18,163 bases of DNA, from assembly GCA_021809365.1 (NCBI GenBank), contig JAKBAC010000058.1, positions 1 to 18,163 of the forward strand. The letters run 5' to 3'. This document shows, piece after piece, positions 8,094 to 17,357 of this stretch. Below the pieces are notes generated by a model. It saw nothing but the letters and a program-made list of their open reading frames with translations, ran no database searches and had not been told where the DNA came from. Made by a program: the position numbers and the translations under genes. Position 1 is the stretch's first letter. Each line of letters opens with the position of its first letter. Source of the stretch: Planctomycetota bacterium. GTDB taxonomy: Bacteria > Planctomycetota > Phycisphaerae > WQYP01.

Positions 8094-9839
8094 TTAATTC
8101 TGGAAAATATCGGGCAGCACCTTGCGTGTTTCCTCACGCAGGAAACCGAGTATCTGCTCAGGCGTTTCAAAGCTCAATACCCGGCGGGCCACGCGCTGAG
8201 CCGTCTTACATTCAATGCTGCGGATAATCTGTTTAACCTGCGGGATATTATGCGGTGTAATGGAAAATTGCCGCAGGCCCAGGCCAACCAGCAGCAGCGT
8301 AAATTCCGGATCACCCCCCATTTCACCGCAGAGGCTTACGGTGGTTTCTCCGCGCTTGGCGCAGCGCAGGACATTCTGGATCAGCTTGATGATCGCGGGA
8401 TGCGCGGCCGTATAAAGTGATGCGACCCGCTGATTACCGCGGTCCACAGCCAGCGTATACTGAATCAGATCATTGGTGCCGATCGACAAAAAATCAGACT
8501 CATCGACATAGCTATGCGGAATAAGCGCCGTTGAAGGCACCTCCACCATCATACCCACCCGCATATACCGATTGTACGGAATGTCATGCTCCGCCAGATC
8601 ATCCATGACTTCATTGAGAACGAATTTCGCCTGCCGCAGTTCCCGCGGCGTTGAGATCATCGGAAACATCACACTGACGTCACCGAGCACGCTGGCCCGC
8701 AAAATGGCGCGCAATTGCGTCTTAAACATCTCAATATTCTGCAGACACAGGCGGATCGACCGGCAGCCGAGAAATGGGTTGGATTCCACAACCTGTTCCT
8801 GGAACGGCGCATATTTATCCGCGCCCAGGTCCAGAGTGCGGATGACAATGGGTTTTCCGCCGAGGCGGCGAATAGTCTCGGCATACGCCGCATAATGATC
8901 GCTCTCGGTAGGCTCATGGTCGGAGGCCAGATACAGAAATTCGGTTCTGTAAAGCCCTATGCCGACCGCCCCTTTTTCCAGGGCGTTGTCCACTTCGTGC
9001 GGAAATTCGATATTTCCATACAGTTTGATTTCCACGCCGTCACGCGTTTTAGCCGGGAGATGGCGCAGGGATTTCAGTGATGACTCGTGGATTTGCAAGC
9101 GTTGTTCATAACGCTTATGTTCAGCAATGGTGGCTTCATCGGGATCAATGATGACCGTACCGCTGTAGCCGTTGACCACCATCATGTCGCCCGTAACGAC
9201 TTCATGTGTAATATTTTCCAGGCCCATCACCGCCGGTATACCCATGGAATTGGCGATAATTGCGGTATGGCTGGTCTGCCCTCCCGCTTCCACGGCGATC
9301 CCCTTCACGAGTTTACGGTCCAGCGCCGCCGTCTGAGAGGGAGTGAGATCATTGGCGACGATGACCACCGGCTCGGAGAGATCGGCCAAGCGGATACGAT
9401 CCCGCCCGGAGAGTTTCTGCAGCAACCGCCGCTCAATATCATAAATATCGTTGATCCGCTCGCGAAAATATTTATCGGGATGCTCCAAAAAATGCTTGCC
9501 ATATTCCCGCAGGGCCTTGTGTACCGCGAATTCCGCCGAATATTGCTGCTCTTCAATGCCGGCAATGAAGGCTTTGAGCAATTCCGGGTCGTTGAGCAAT
9601 CCGAGATGAAAAGAAAAGATTGTCCCGGTCTCTTTGCCGAGGTTGCGGGTCGTGGTATCCCGCAATTCACGGATGTCTTCGCTGCTGGCGCTGATGGCGG
9701 TTTGCAGTCGCTGTTTCTCGGCGGGGGCTTCTGCTGGCTTGATCGAGCGTTTGCCGATGCGCATTTCATCGTCGGATAGCAGAAATGCCTTGCAGATCAC
9801 GACGCCTGAGGAAACACCAATGCCTTTGATAATTTCCAT
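8094..9839 (-). CDS. ptsI: Phosphoenolpyruvate-protein phosphotransferase (PTS enzyme I)
   Basis: Autophosphorylates from phosphoenolpyruvate and passes the phosphate to HPr. Length 581 aa, close to the usual ~575. The HPr-binding helical domain lies within residues ~1-145. The phosphohistidine domain has GGQTSHTAIIA with H191. The TIM-barrel PEP-binding domain has LYRTEFLYL, FPMISTPRELR, MMVEVPS (E433), IGTNDLIQYTLAVDRGN (D457) and SLCGEMGGDP with C504, so all catalytic residues are present. No HPr, EII or HPr kinase gene is visible in the window, so its partner must be elsewhere. In organisms with few sugar permeases this enzyme often serves a regulatory relay, but that is inference. The start ATG 9839 follows a weak GGTGA. 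It is first of a likely two-gene unit with the glycosyltransferase downstream. Confidence 0.95.
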   Translation of the reverse strand: MEIIKGIGVSSGVVICKAFLLSDDEMRIGKRSIKPAEAPAEKQRLQTAISASSEDIRELRDTTTRNLGKETGTIFSFHLGLLNDPELLKAFIAGIEEQQYSAEFAVHKALREYGKHFLEHPDKYFRERINDIYDIERRLLQKLSGRDRIRLADLSEPVVIVANDLTPSQTAALDRKLVKGIAVEAGGQTSHTAIIANSMGIPAVMGLENITHEVVTGDMMVVNGYSGTVIIDPDEATIAEHKRYEQRLQIHESSLKSLRHLPAKTRDGVEIKLYGNIEFPHEVDNALEKGAVGIGLYRTEFLYLASDHEPTESDHYAAYAETIRRLGGKPIVIRTLDLGADKYAPFQEQVVESNPFLGCRSIRLCLQNIEMFKTQLRAILRASVLGDVSVMFPMISTPRELRQAKFVLNEVMDDLAEHDIPYNRYMRVGMMVEVPSTALIPHSYVDESDFLSIGTNDLIQYTLAVDRGNQRVASLYTAAHPAIIKLIQNVLRCAKRGETTVSLCGEMGGDPEFTLLLVGLGLRQFSITPHNIPQVKQIIRSIECKTAQRVARRVLSFETPEQILGFLREETRKVLPDIFQN

Positions 9840-10041
9840 GATTCTGTTTCACCAACTGCGAGGTCCGCCGCACCACGTGCATAAGCAAGGGACAGGGGAC
9901 GCCGGAGCTTTGGCCGCATTCGTCACGAACACGGTTATATGCCGCTTCCCGGACATGGGATCACCTGCGGCAAAAACTAATACATATATAGAATAACACC
10001 CCACCCAACTTTTAGCCACTGTCCTGATTTTTGCCCATCCG

Positions 10042-10061
10042 GGGCCTGTGACCGATTCTGC
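10042..10061 (+). repeat. 20-bp inverted repeat, left arm
   Basis: GGGCCTGTGACCGATTCTGC here is the reverse complement of 10586-10605 with one mismatch. The pair encloses 564 bases including both tandem-repeat tracts. Confidence 0.6.
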
Positions 10062-10083
10062 AATGCGGCGGCACCGCCTGCAT

Positions 10084-10111
10084 TTAGGAGTTAGGAGTTA
10101 GAAGTTAGAAG
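10084..10111 (+). repeat. 7-bp tandem repeat (TTAGRAG x4)
   Basis: TTAGGAG, TTAGGAG, TTAGAAG, TTAGAAG lie in perfect register. Two more units (TTAGGAG, TTAGAAG) appear at 10287-10300. Confidence 0.8.
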
Positions 10112-10125
10112 ACCTTGCGAATTTC

Positions 10126-10181
10126 AAGGTGCTCAAGTTAGGGGGCAAGATGCTCAAGTTAGGGGGCAAGGTGCTCAAGTT
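10126..10181 (+). repeat. 21-bp tandem repeat, about 2.7 copies
   Basis: Units at 10126-10146 and 10147-10167 differ at one base (aaggtgctcaagtt versus aagatgctcaagtt, then agggggc). A third partial unit covers 10168-10181. Related gtgctc/atgctcaag words recur at about 10224-10244. Confidence 0.8.
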
Positions 10182-10286
10182 GAGCATGTGGATGGGAGCG
10201 TTGATTTTAGCGGGTTTGGTTCAAGGTGCTCCAGATGCTCAAGATGTTTTTGGCCCCCATGGGGGGCAGTATTTAGCATTGAGAAG

Positions 10287-10300
10287 TTAGGAGTTAGAAG
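10287..10300 (+). repeat. Second tract of the 7-bp repeat
   Basis: TTAGGAG plus TTAGAAG, preceded by GAGAAG. It repeats the end of the 10084-10111 tract, including the following gac/ac context. Confidence 0.65.
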
Positions 10301-10585
10301 ACTTTTTGGGCGCGGAATGGGCGCGGGCTGTTGGCTACAACGAACAACGAAACGCTGCGCTTAACGAGCAGCGAGCAACGAAACACTCGGGCACTCAACG
10401 AGTGACGAGCAACGGGTTTCTGTTCAGGATTCTTTTCCGCGATCGCTGTGGCGGCATGTTATTCATTTTTCAAAGAACATTGTTCAGCAGGTCTGAACTA
10501 TTCATCGGGAAGGCTATAGGGTGGCAGTAAGAGGGATAATGCGCAACAGCGCTAAAAAGTTAAGGCTTTAGCCCCGAGCGACCTG

Positions 10586-10605
10586 GCAGAATCTGTCACA
10601 GGCCC
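10586..10605 (-). repeat. 20-bp inverted repeat, right arm
   Basis: GCAGAATCTGTCACAGGCCC is the reverse complement of 10042-10061 except for one base. Flanking cccatccggg words also recur near both arms. Confidence 0.6.
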
Positions 10606-11101
10606 GCCCATCCGGGCCGGGTGGAGTTGTGGATTGTCCTGGACCCTGGAGCGACGACGCAACGTTATCCATGGAGCGACCCGCCACAGAGAGCGCCGAG
10701 GGGCACAGTGCGGCTTCGCCGCAGCCAAAATTTCACGCGGGGACGTGGAGTTCGCCGGGGAGCGGGATGGGACCACAATGACATGGATAACATGGATTAT
10801 TGCGGGATTGCGTCAGAAAACGCCAACAAAAATCTTTGCGAGCTGCGAAGAATTTGCCGAATTGCGACACAGAGAACGCCTGCGACGGGATGCAAGGCCG
10901 CCGGATTTGCGATTCAAAATACTTTCATTCGCTGCAACCATAAGTTCCACCGCAAAATCGTAGTTGTCTCAACGCACAGACTTTAATCCTTTAACCCCTG
11001 GGTGCAAAACGAATTCGAGTTACCACACCGGTTACAGCCGATCGTGTTACAACAAATCACCTAAGCCGTTGCGCGACTTCAATGCCCATGTTTACAGGTG
11101 A

Positions 11102-11113
11102 CTGTCCCTATTA

Positions 11114-11115
<2 letters not shown>
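11102..11115 (-). repeat. Dispersed 14-mer AATAATAGGGACAG, copy 2
   Basis: Identical on the minus strand to 5839-5852. It overlaps the TAA stop of hsdR, so the last bases of the gene are contributed by the repeat edge. Confidence 0.5.
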
Positions 11116-14218
<3,103 letters not shown>

Positions 14219-14278
14219 AAGCACACGTTACCGCGGATCGGCATTGTTGGCCAGTAGGCGGGGAAGTGGTTGAGACGT

Positions 14279-14294
14279 CCCGATTGCAATCGGG
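14279..14294. repeat. Perfect 16-bp palindrome CCCGATTGCAATCGGG
   Basis: The two 8-bp arms are fully complementary. It lies 61 bases upstream of the hsdR start and 17 bases from the long direct repeat. Relatives sit at 14387-14402 (CCCGATGTCGATCGGG) and 15781-15795 (TCGGGACAGTCCCGA), so it is one of a dispersed REP-like set. It could also act as an operator for hsdR. Confidence 0.6.
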
Positions 14295-14310
14295 AATCAC
14301 CAGCATGATT

Positions 14311-14383
14311 CTGGGGGCGTACCGACGCGCCGGAATCCTCACCCGCATGGATTTTAGACGCTTTATTGTTCGTTGCGGGTGGG
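14311..14383 (+). repeat. 73-bp direct repeat, copy A
   Basis: Starts ctgggggcgtaccg and contains catggattttagacgcttta. It matches 15876-15948 with four substitutions and no gaps. It is followed by the palindrome-like CCCGATGTCGATCGGG (14387-14402). It lies between hsdR and the DUF3800 unit, in the stretch 14225-14665 that holds no supported gene. Confidence 0.85.
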
Positions 14384-14386
14384 TAT

Positions 14387-14402
14387 CCCGATGTCGATCG
14401 GG
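14387..14402. repeat. REP-like hairpin CCCGATGTCGATCGGG
   Basis: CCCGAT and ATCGGG arms around GTCG, directly after copy A of the long repeat. It is the same family as 14279-14294. Confidence 0.5.
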
Positions 14403-14500
14403 ACGCTCCCAATTTGGGCTTACCGCATCGGGACCCAGTTGCCTTGGTCGTCATAACATCGAGGCAGGCCGCAGGCTTGCCAGGCGGAATTGGAGGGCGG

Positions 14501-14543
14501 AAATACAAGAATATTGCTGCAAGGGCGTTGTCATCTTGTATTT
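14501..14543. promoter_or_regulatory. 10-bp perfect inverted repeat, hairpin or operator downstream of the DUF3800 gene
   Basis: AAATACAAGA (14501-14510) and TCTTGTATTT (14534-14543) are exact complements with a 23-base loop. It sits 123 bases after the DUF3800 stop and about 280 bases upstream of hsdR, both on the minus strand. It may be a terminator of the first or a binding site for the second. On the minus strand it is not followed by a T-run. Confidence 0.35.
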
Positions 14544-14665
14544 TTGCGAATAATATAAATTCCGCTATTGCTTTTGTGCGATTTACAGCGATAATAACTC
14601 ATGGAGACTCGGCCTGAGGGTTGCTTTAGGGTGACTTGACTGGCGTTGTCTCCTTTTTTTTGCGC

Positions 14666-15544
14666 TTATCTTGCAGCGTAGGGATCAGGCACAAACACGA
14701 TGCCGTATTCCTGGTATACGGTTCCGTCACGGTAGGCATTCCCGCGGAATTGGAGTTGATTAAGCCACGGCCCAAATTCGTCGGCAATCTCCCGGCGAGT
14801 CGCCGCATCCATCCCGCGCGTGGGCAAACGGAAGCCCCAGTTCAGGCAGTAAATTGCCAGGTCGGCGGCTTGGACTGGATATGTCATGTCCGACGAAACG
14901 AAGAACGGTGTTGGTACGATCCACGCGGACCGGGTTCGACCTGTTTGCGTCTTCTGGAAATAGTTCTGCAGTCGGCGCACAAAGCGGCGGTCTTCTGATT
15001 TTTCGACTTCATCCATGACCAGCAGGCCATATTGCTTTTCACTCTCCAGGAAATAGAAAAACCGTTCGAGCAGAAAGACCTGATCCTTTCTTAGGTATTC
15101 GTGCGCCTCGAAACTGTGCGGTCGCGTTGCACGTTGGGGAATCACAGACGCGAACAGCTTGGCTCGACCGTCACGGAGCAGCAGGAATATACCCCGAGCC
15201 ATCTCAATGCAAGCCTGCCCATACGCGGTAAACTCCTCGCGATTGGGGGGCTTTTTTTCCAAGCCTTTCGTCAGGAATCCTCGACAATGCTTACGCCGCT
15301 CGTCCTCCGCCATGGGCGGTCCTTGGGAAGCCCATTTGAAGCGGTCCCCGTCGAGTAGTTTGCAACCTTTTAGTTCCGTTCGGAACTGATGCAACACCAC
15401 GCCAAAGGACGCCAGTTCCAGCCACTGCACCTCCTGAACAAACGGCCACACTTCCTTGTCTTCCAGTGCAATTCCACCGCGAACCTCATACGGCATGCTT
15501 TTATGGTCGTGTCCACTCTCATCGAGAAAAAGGAGCCAGCTCAT
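14666..15544 (-). CDS. DUF3800 family protein (predicted RNase H-like fold)
   Basis: A 292-residue protein. The family hallmark FLDESG lies at the N-terminus (D8, E9), followed by GGIALED. LLVMDEVEKSED (D178, E179) and PVQAADLAIYCLNW (D228) supply the other conserved acidic positions. DUF3800 proteins are predicted to have an RNase H-like nuclease fold and often occur near defence genes and mobile elements; no reaction is established for this one. The start ATG 15544 has GGAGG (15552-15556 on the opposite strand) 7-8 bases upstream and overlaps the stop of a 46-codon gene by ATGA, so the two should be translated together. Neighbours are an orphan hsdR downstream on the same strand and a DUF433/DUF5615 pair on the other side. 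The unit is bracketed by copies A and B of the long repeat. Confidence 0.85.
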   Translation of the reverse strand: MSWLLFLDESGHDHKSMPYEVRGGIALEDKEVWPFVQEVQWLELASFGVVLHQFRTELKGCKLLDGDRFKWASQGPPMAEDERRKHCRGFLTKGLEKKPPNREEFTAYGQACIEMARGIFLLLRDGRAKLFASVIPQRATRPHSFEAHEYLRKDQVFLLERFFYFLESEKQYGLLVMDEVEKSEDRRFVRRLQNYFQKTQTGRTRSAWIVPTPFFVSSDMTYPVQAADLAIYCLNWGFRLPTRGMDAATRREIADEFGPWLNQLQFRGNAYRDGTVYQEYGIVFVPDPYAAR

Positions 15545-15681
15545 TGCACTGCCTCCATGTTACGGTTGAGCATGCGGTAAACGCGGGTGATGCACCAGAC
15601 GCATCCATTTGACATAAATCGGATATCATCACCTTCCAAACGGCAGATGTCATCACAATAAACATTAAATGATTCGGCCAC
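15541..15681 (-). CDS. 46-residue Cys-rich protein coupled to the DUF3800 gene
   Basis: A small gene on the minus strand: GTG 15681-15679 to TGA 15543-15541. Its stop overlaps the DUF3800 start as ATGA. A clear GGAGG (15693-15689) lies 7 bases before the GTG; an in-frame TTG one codon earlier is the alternative. The product reads AESFNVYCDDICRLEGDD, then IRFMSNGCVWCITRVYR, and ends MLNRNMEAVQ. Four cysteines in a C-x3-C-x13-C-x2-C arrangement suggest a single zinc knuckle or metal-binding hairpin, with a basic amphipathic C-terminal helix. I recognise no family. The coupling, the good ribosome binding site and a plausible promoter upstream all support a real gene. Possible roles, as inference only: a regulator, metal-dependent partner or inhibitor of the DUF3800 protein. 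Confidence 0.7.
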   Translation of the reverse strand: MAESFNVYCDDICRLEGDDIRFMSNGCVWCITRVYRMLNRNMEAVQ

Positions 15682-15699
15682 CAATAATCCTCCAACGAT

Positions 15700-15727
15700 A
15701 TTTTACCCGATAATCCCACCATGAGAA
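15700..15727 (-). promoter_or_regulatory. Candidate promoter of the small-protein/DUF3800 unit
   Basis: On the minus strand TTCTCA (15727-15722), a 16-base spacer and TAAAAT (15705-15700) precede the Shine-Dalgarno by 6 bases. The -35 matches 4 of 6 and the -10 matches 5 of 6. This would give a leader of about 10-12 bases before the Shine-Dalgarno region. Confidence 0.35.
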
Positions 15728-15780
15728 GGGCTTACGGTTGAGGACGTTCCAGGGCGTGTGGGATAGGAGCCCGATGTTGG

Positions 15781-15795
15781 TCGGGACAGTCCCGA
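15781..15795. repeat. Palindrome TCGGGACAGTCCCGA
   Basis: Seven-base perfect arms around one A. It is immediately preceded by cccgatgttgg, a further half-site. It belongs to the tcccgat palindrome family also seen at 14279 and 14387. Confidence 0.5.
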
Positions 15796-15853
15796 TGGGG
15801 GTTGCCGGGGCACTGCGTGGGCTGCCGGTTGGCCTTGGGGGTCGTAGTTCTGG

Positions 15854-15871
15854 CTGCGGGGCCAGCCGCAG
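15854..15871. repeat. GC-rich hairpin CTGCGG/CCGCAG before copy B
   Basis: CTGCGG (15854-15859) pairs with CCGCAG (15866-15871) around a 6-base loop, directly upstream of the 73-bp repeat copy B. A similar gccgcaggctt word occurs downstream of copy A (about 14468-14478). Confidence 0.45.
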
Positions 15872-15875
15872 GCTG

Positions 15876-15948
15876 CTGGGGGCGTACCGGCGCGCCGGAA
15901 TCCTCGCCCGCATGGATTTTAGACGCTTTATTGTTCGTATCGGGTGGG
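15876..15948 (+). repeat. 73-bp direct repeat, copy B
   Basis: 69 of 73 bases match 14311-14383, same orientation, 1565 bases apart. It separates the DUF3800 unit (minus strand) from the DUF433/DUF5615 unit (plus strand). The 417-base divergent gap 15682-16098 otherwise holds palindromes and the promoters of both units. Confidence 0.85.
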
Positions 15949-16071
15949 GACACGGGCGGAACCAGAAAATGAAAGCGGCGTGTTTGGGTGCGCGCGTGTT
16001 TAACTGGGAAGGTTTGTTGTGGCTCTTTTCCCAATGTTGCCGAATTTGAAAAAAGAATAGTTCGGCAGCAC

Positions 16072-16080
16072 TGTTATAAT
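16072..16080 (+). promoter_or_regulatory. Extended -10 promoter of the DUF433/DUF5615 pair
   Basis: TGTTATAAT is a perfect extended -10 element (TGn plus TATAAT at 16075-16080), expected to start transcription about 16087. The best -35-like TTGAAA (16046-16051) is 23 bases away, too far, so the extended -10 probably carries recognition. A second TATAAT at 16095-16100 overlaps the ATG start codon. Confidence 0.55.
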
Positions 16081-16098
16081 GTTGAATGGATAACTATA

Positions 16099-16833
16099 AT
16101 GAAATTACAGTTGCCGAGAAAGGGTGCGGTTGTGACAGCGATTGAAAAGAGCTTTATCGGTATTGGGATATACAGCATCCCTGAAGCAGCGCGTCTGACG
16201 GGTGTACCACCACGAACGATCAGACGGTGGGTGGGGGGTTACGCATTTAAGGTGTCGGACGCGGTACACCAATCGCCACCACTGTGGACAGCGGAACTTC
16301 CGAAAATTGATGGTTATATCTCCTTGGGTTTTCGCGACCTCATTGAGGTGCGTGTGGTTCAGGCGCTATTGGAAAAAGACATTTCCTGGCGACGGATCAG
16401 ACGAATCGGTGCCGGGGTAGCAACATTATTGAAGACGGATCATCCCTTTTCATCCGTCACGTTCAAGACCGACGGATACCGGGTCTACACGGAGCTTCCG
16501 AGGGCACCCGGGCATACCGGTTTGATAGAGCCGGAGAATTTTCAATTAGCGCTGCGCGAAATTATCACGCCATTTCTTTCTGACATTGATTACGGCGAAA
16601 AAGGCGAACCATCGCGATGGTGGCCAATGGGCCGGAGAGATCGGTCCGTGGTAATCGATCCCGGCCGGGCCTTTGGTCGGCCAATTATCAATTCGGCGGG
16701 AATACCGACGGCGGTGCTGGCGGCGGCGTATCGGGCAGAGGGAAACGACGCGGGCATCGTGGCCCAATGGTATGACATAACGAGGACCGCTGTGGAGAAG
16801 GCGGTGGAGTTTGAGGAGAAACTGGCAGCGTGA
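16099..16833 (+). CDS. DUF433 domain protein with N-terminal MerR-like helix-turn-helix, probable antitoxin
   Basis: Residues around IGIYSIPEAARLTGVPPRTIRRWVGGY form a helix-turn-helix of the MerR/excisionase type. The middle (PPLWTAELPKIDGYISLGFRDLIEVRVVQALLEKDISWRR, in overlapping parts) is the usual connector of this family. The C-terminal ~60 residues (VVIDPGRAFGRPIINSAGIPTAVLAAAYRAEG) are a DUF433 domain, known as the antitoxin of a widespread toxin-antitoxin type and also of DNA-binding character. It likely represses its own promoter and neutralises the downstream PIN-like protein. ATG 16099 gives 244 residues but has only a weak GGA upstream. GTG 16132, behind GAAAGGG, gives 233 residues and fits the family start better. 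The stop overlaps the next gene (GTGA). Confidence 0.85.
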   Translation: MKLQLPRKGAVVTAIEKSFIGIGIYSIPEAARLTGVPPRTIRRWVGGYAFKVSDAVHQSPPLWTAELPKIDGYISLGFRDLIEVRVVQALLEKDISWRRIRRIGAGVATLLKTDHPFSSVTFKTDGYRVYTELPRAPGHTGLIEPENFQLALREIITPFLSDIDYGEKGEPSRWWPMGRRDRSVVIDPGRAFGRPIINSAGIPTAVLAAAYRAEGNDAGIVAQWYDITRTAVEKAVEFEEKLAA

Positions 16834-17234
16834 GGTTTTTTTTGGATAACTGCCTGCCACCGCGATGGGCACCAGCTCTGTCGGCTCTCATTAAAGAAGA
16901 GGGGCATTCGGTAATCCATTTATCGGAAAAGTTCCAGCGTAGTGAGCCTGATGTTCAGTGGCTTGGAAAATTGGCGGTGGATAACCAACAGACCGTGGTT
17001 ATTTCCGGCGATGAGCGGATTACGCGTAATCCGCATGAACGCCTGGCGTGGAAAGAGTCGAAACTTACCGCATTTTTCCTCGCGTCTGGTTGGGGGCATC
17101 AGAAATTCTGGGACAAGACGTGGATGTTCGTGCGGTGGTTTCCAACGTTGATTGAGCAGTCGAAGATTGTCGCCCCGGGTGCCGGGTTTGTTGTCCCGGT
17201 TCACTACGGGCAGAACAAACTCCGGTCGGTATAA
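16830..17234 (+). CDS. DUF5615 PIN-like domain protein, probable toxin of a DUF433 pair
   Basis: A 134-residue protein with MRFFLDNCLPPRWAPAL (acidic D6), EEGHSVIHLSEKF, PDVQWLGKLAV, and VVISGDERITRNPHERLAW, matching the PIN-like DUF5615 family. These proteins are thought to be ribonuclease-like toxins; no activity is shown here. The GTG start overlaps the antitoxin stop as GTGA, with GAGGAG (16813-16818) upstream, so translation is coupled. It is full length with no sign of decay. The pair lies between copies B and C of the long repeat, with promoter and both genes inside, as an intact module. Confidence 0.85.
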   Translation: MRFFLDNCLPPRWAPALSALIKEEGHSVIHLSEKFQRSEPDVQWLGKLAVDNQQTVVISGDERITRNPHERLAWKESKLTAFFLASGWGHQKFWDKTWMFVRWFPTLIEQSKIVAPGAGFVVPVHYGQNKLRSV

Positions 17235-17275
17235 CGTTGCGTGGATCAAAACGTACTTGGCTATCGAGGCAATCT

Positions 17276-17351
17276 GAATCCTCGCCGACAATGATATCAG
17301 GGCTTTCCATTTTATGGGCGGGTGGGGACACCCGCGGTCCCGATGGCTCCC
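17276..17351 (+). repeat. Diverged third copy of the long repeat (copy C)
   Basis: Keeps GAATCCTCGCC at its left, then a diverged middle (ctttcc...tttatgggcg), then GCGGGTGGGGACAC, close to copy B, and ends tcccgatggctccccc, close to the segment after copy A. It is in the same orientation as A and B. The match is by eye and the middle is weak. Confidence 0.5.
17318..17335. terminator. Hairpin between convergent genes, possible bidirectional terminator
   Basis: GCGGGTG (17318-17324) pairs perfectly with CACCCGC (17329-17335) around GGGA. It lies between the DUF5615 stop (17234) and the opposing hypothetical gene stop (17358). No clear T-run, so Rho-independent termination is only suggested by position. 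Confidence 0.4.
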
Positions 17352-17357
17352 CCACGT

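Larger units (their letters stand above)
9840..11113. other. Repeat-rich non-coding region between ptsI and hsdR
   Basis: 1.27 kb with no convincing gene. It holds 7-bp and 21-bp tandem repeats, a 20-bp inverted pair, runs of near-repeated acgagcaacga words (about 10335-10420), a small GCGGC/GCCGC stem (10709-10721), and AC-rich stretches with repeated acatggata near 10790. Short open frames here (for example 10306-10530 and 10634-10963) have repeat-derived composition and no ribosome binding site. The promoter of ptsI must lie in its left part, but I see no clear box. Confidence 0.6.

Noticed and set aside
9087..9779. 230-codon open frame on the + strand opposite ptsI
   Set aside because: Antisense to a strongly conserved gene. 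No start signal and no recognisable motif.
10126..10181. Tandem 21-bp units as a CRISPR array
   Set aside because: Units are directly adjacent with no spacers and no cas genes nearby, so this is a simple tandem repeat.
10306..10530. 74-codon frame in the repeat-rich gap
   Set aside because: Its first half is translated repeat words (NEQRNAALNEQRATK); no ribosome binding site and no continuity with a family.
10634..10963. 109-codon frame at the right of the repeat-rich gap
   Set aside because: Composition is Arg/Thr-rich without motif, and it competes with an equally long frame one base away. Treated as non-coding.
14311..14508. Repeat copies read as a small coding gene (SKIHAGEDSG... on the minus strand)
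   Set aside because: Copies A and B keep this peptide, but the near-identical DNA makes that uninformative. No ribosome binding site, and the surrounding frame is repeat sequence.
14531..14602. 23-codon minus-strand frame beginning MSYYRCKSHKSNSG after the DUF3800 gene
   Set aside because: Looks protein-like but has no Shine-Dalgarno and is very short. It also overlaps the 14501-14543 inverted repeat.
15519..15722. 67-codon minus-strand frame overlapping the start of the DUF3800 gene
   Set aside because: The alternative 46-codon frame has the better ribosome binding site, ATGA coupling and Cys pattern. The longer frame ends inside the DUF3800 gene without signals.
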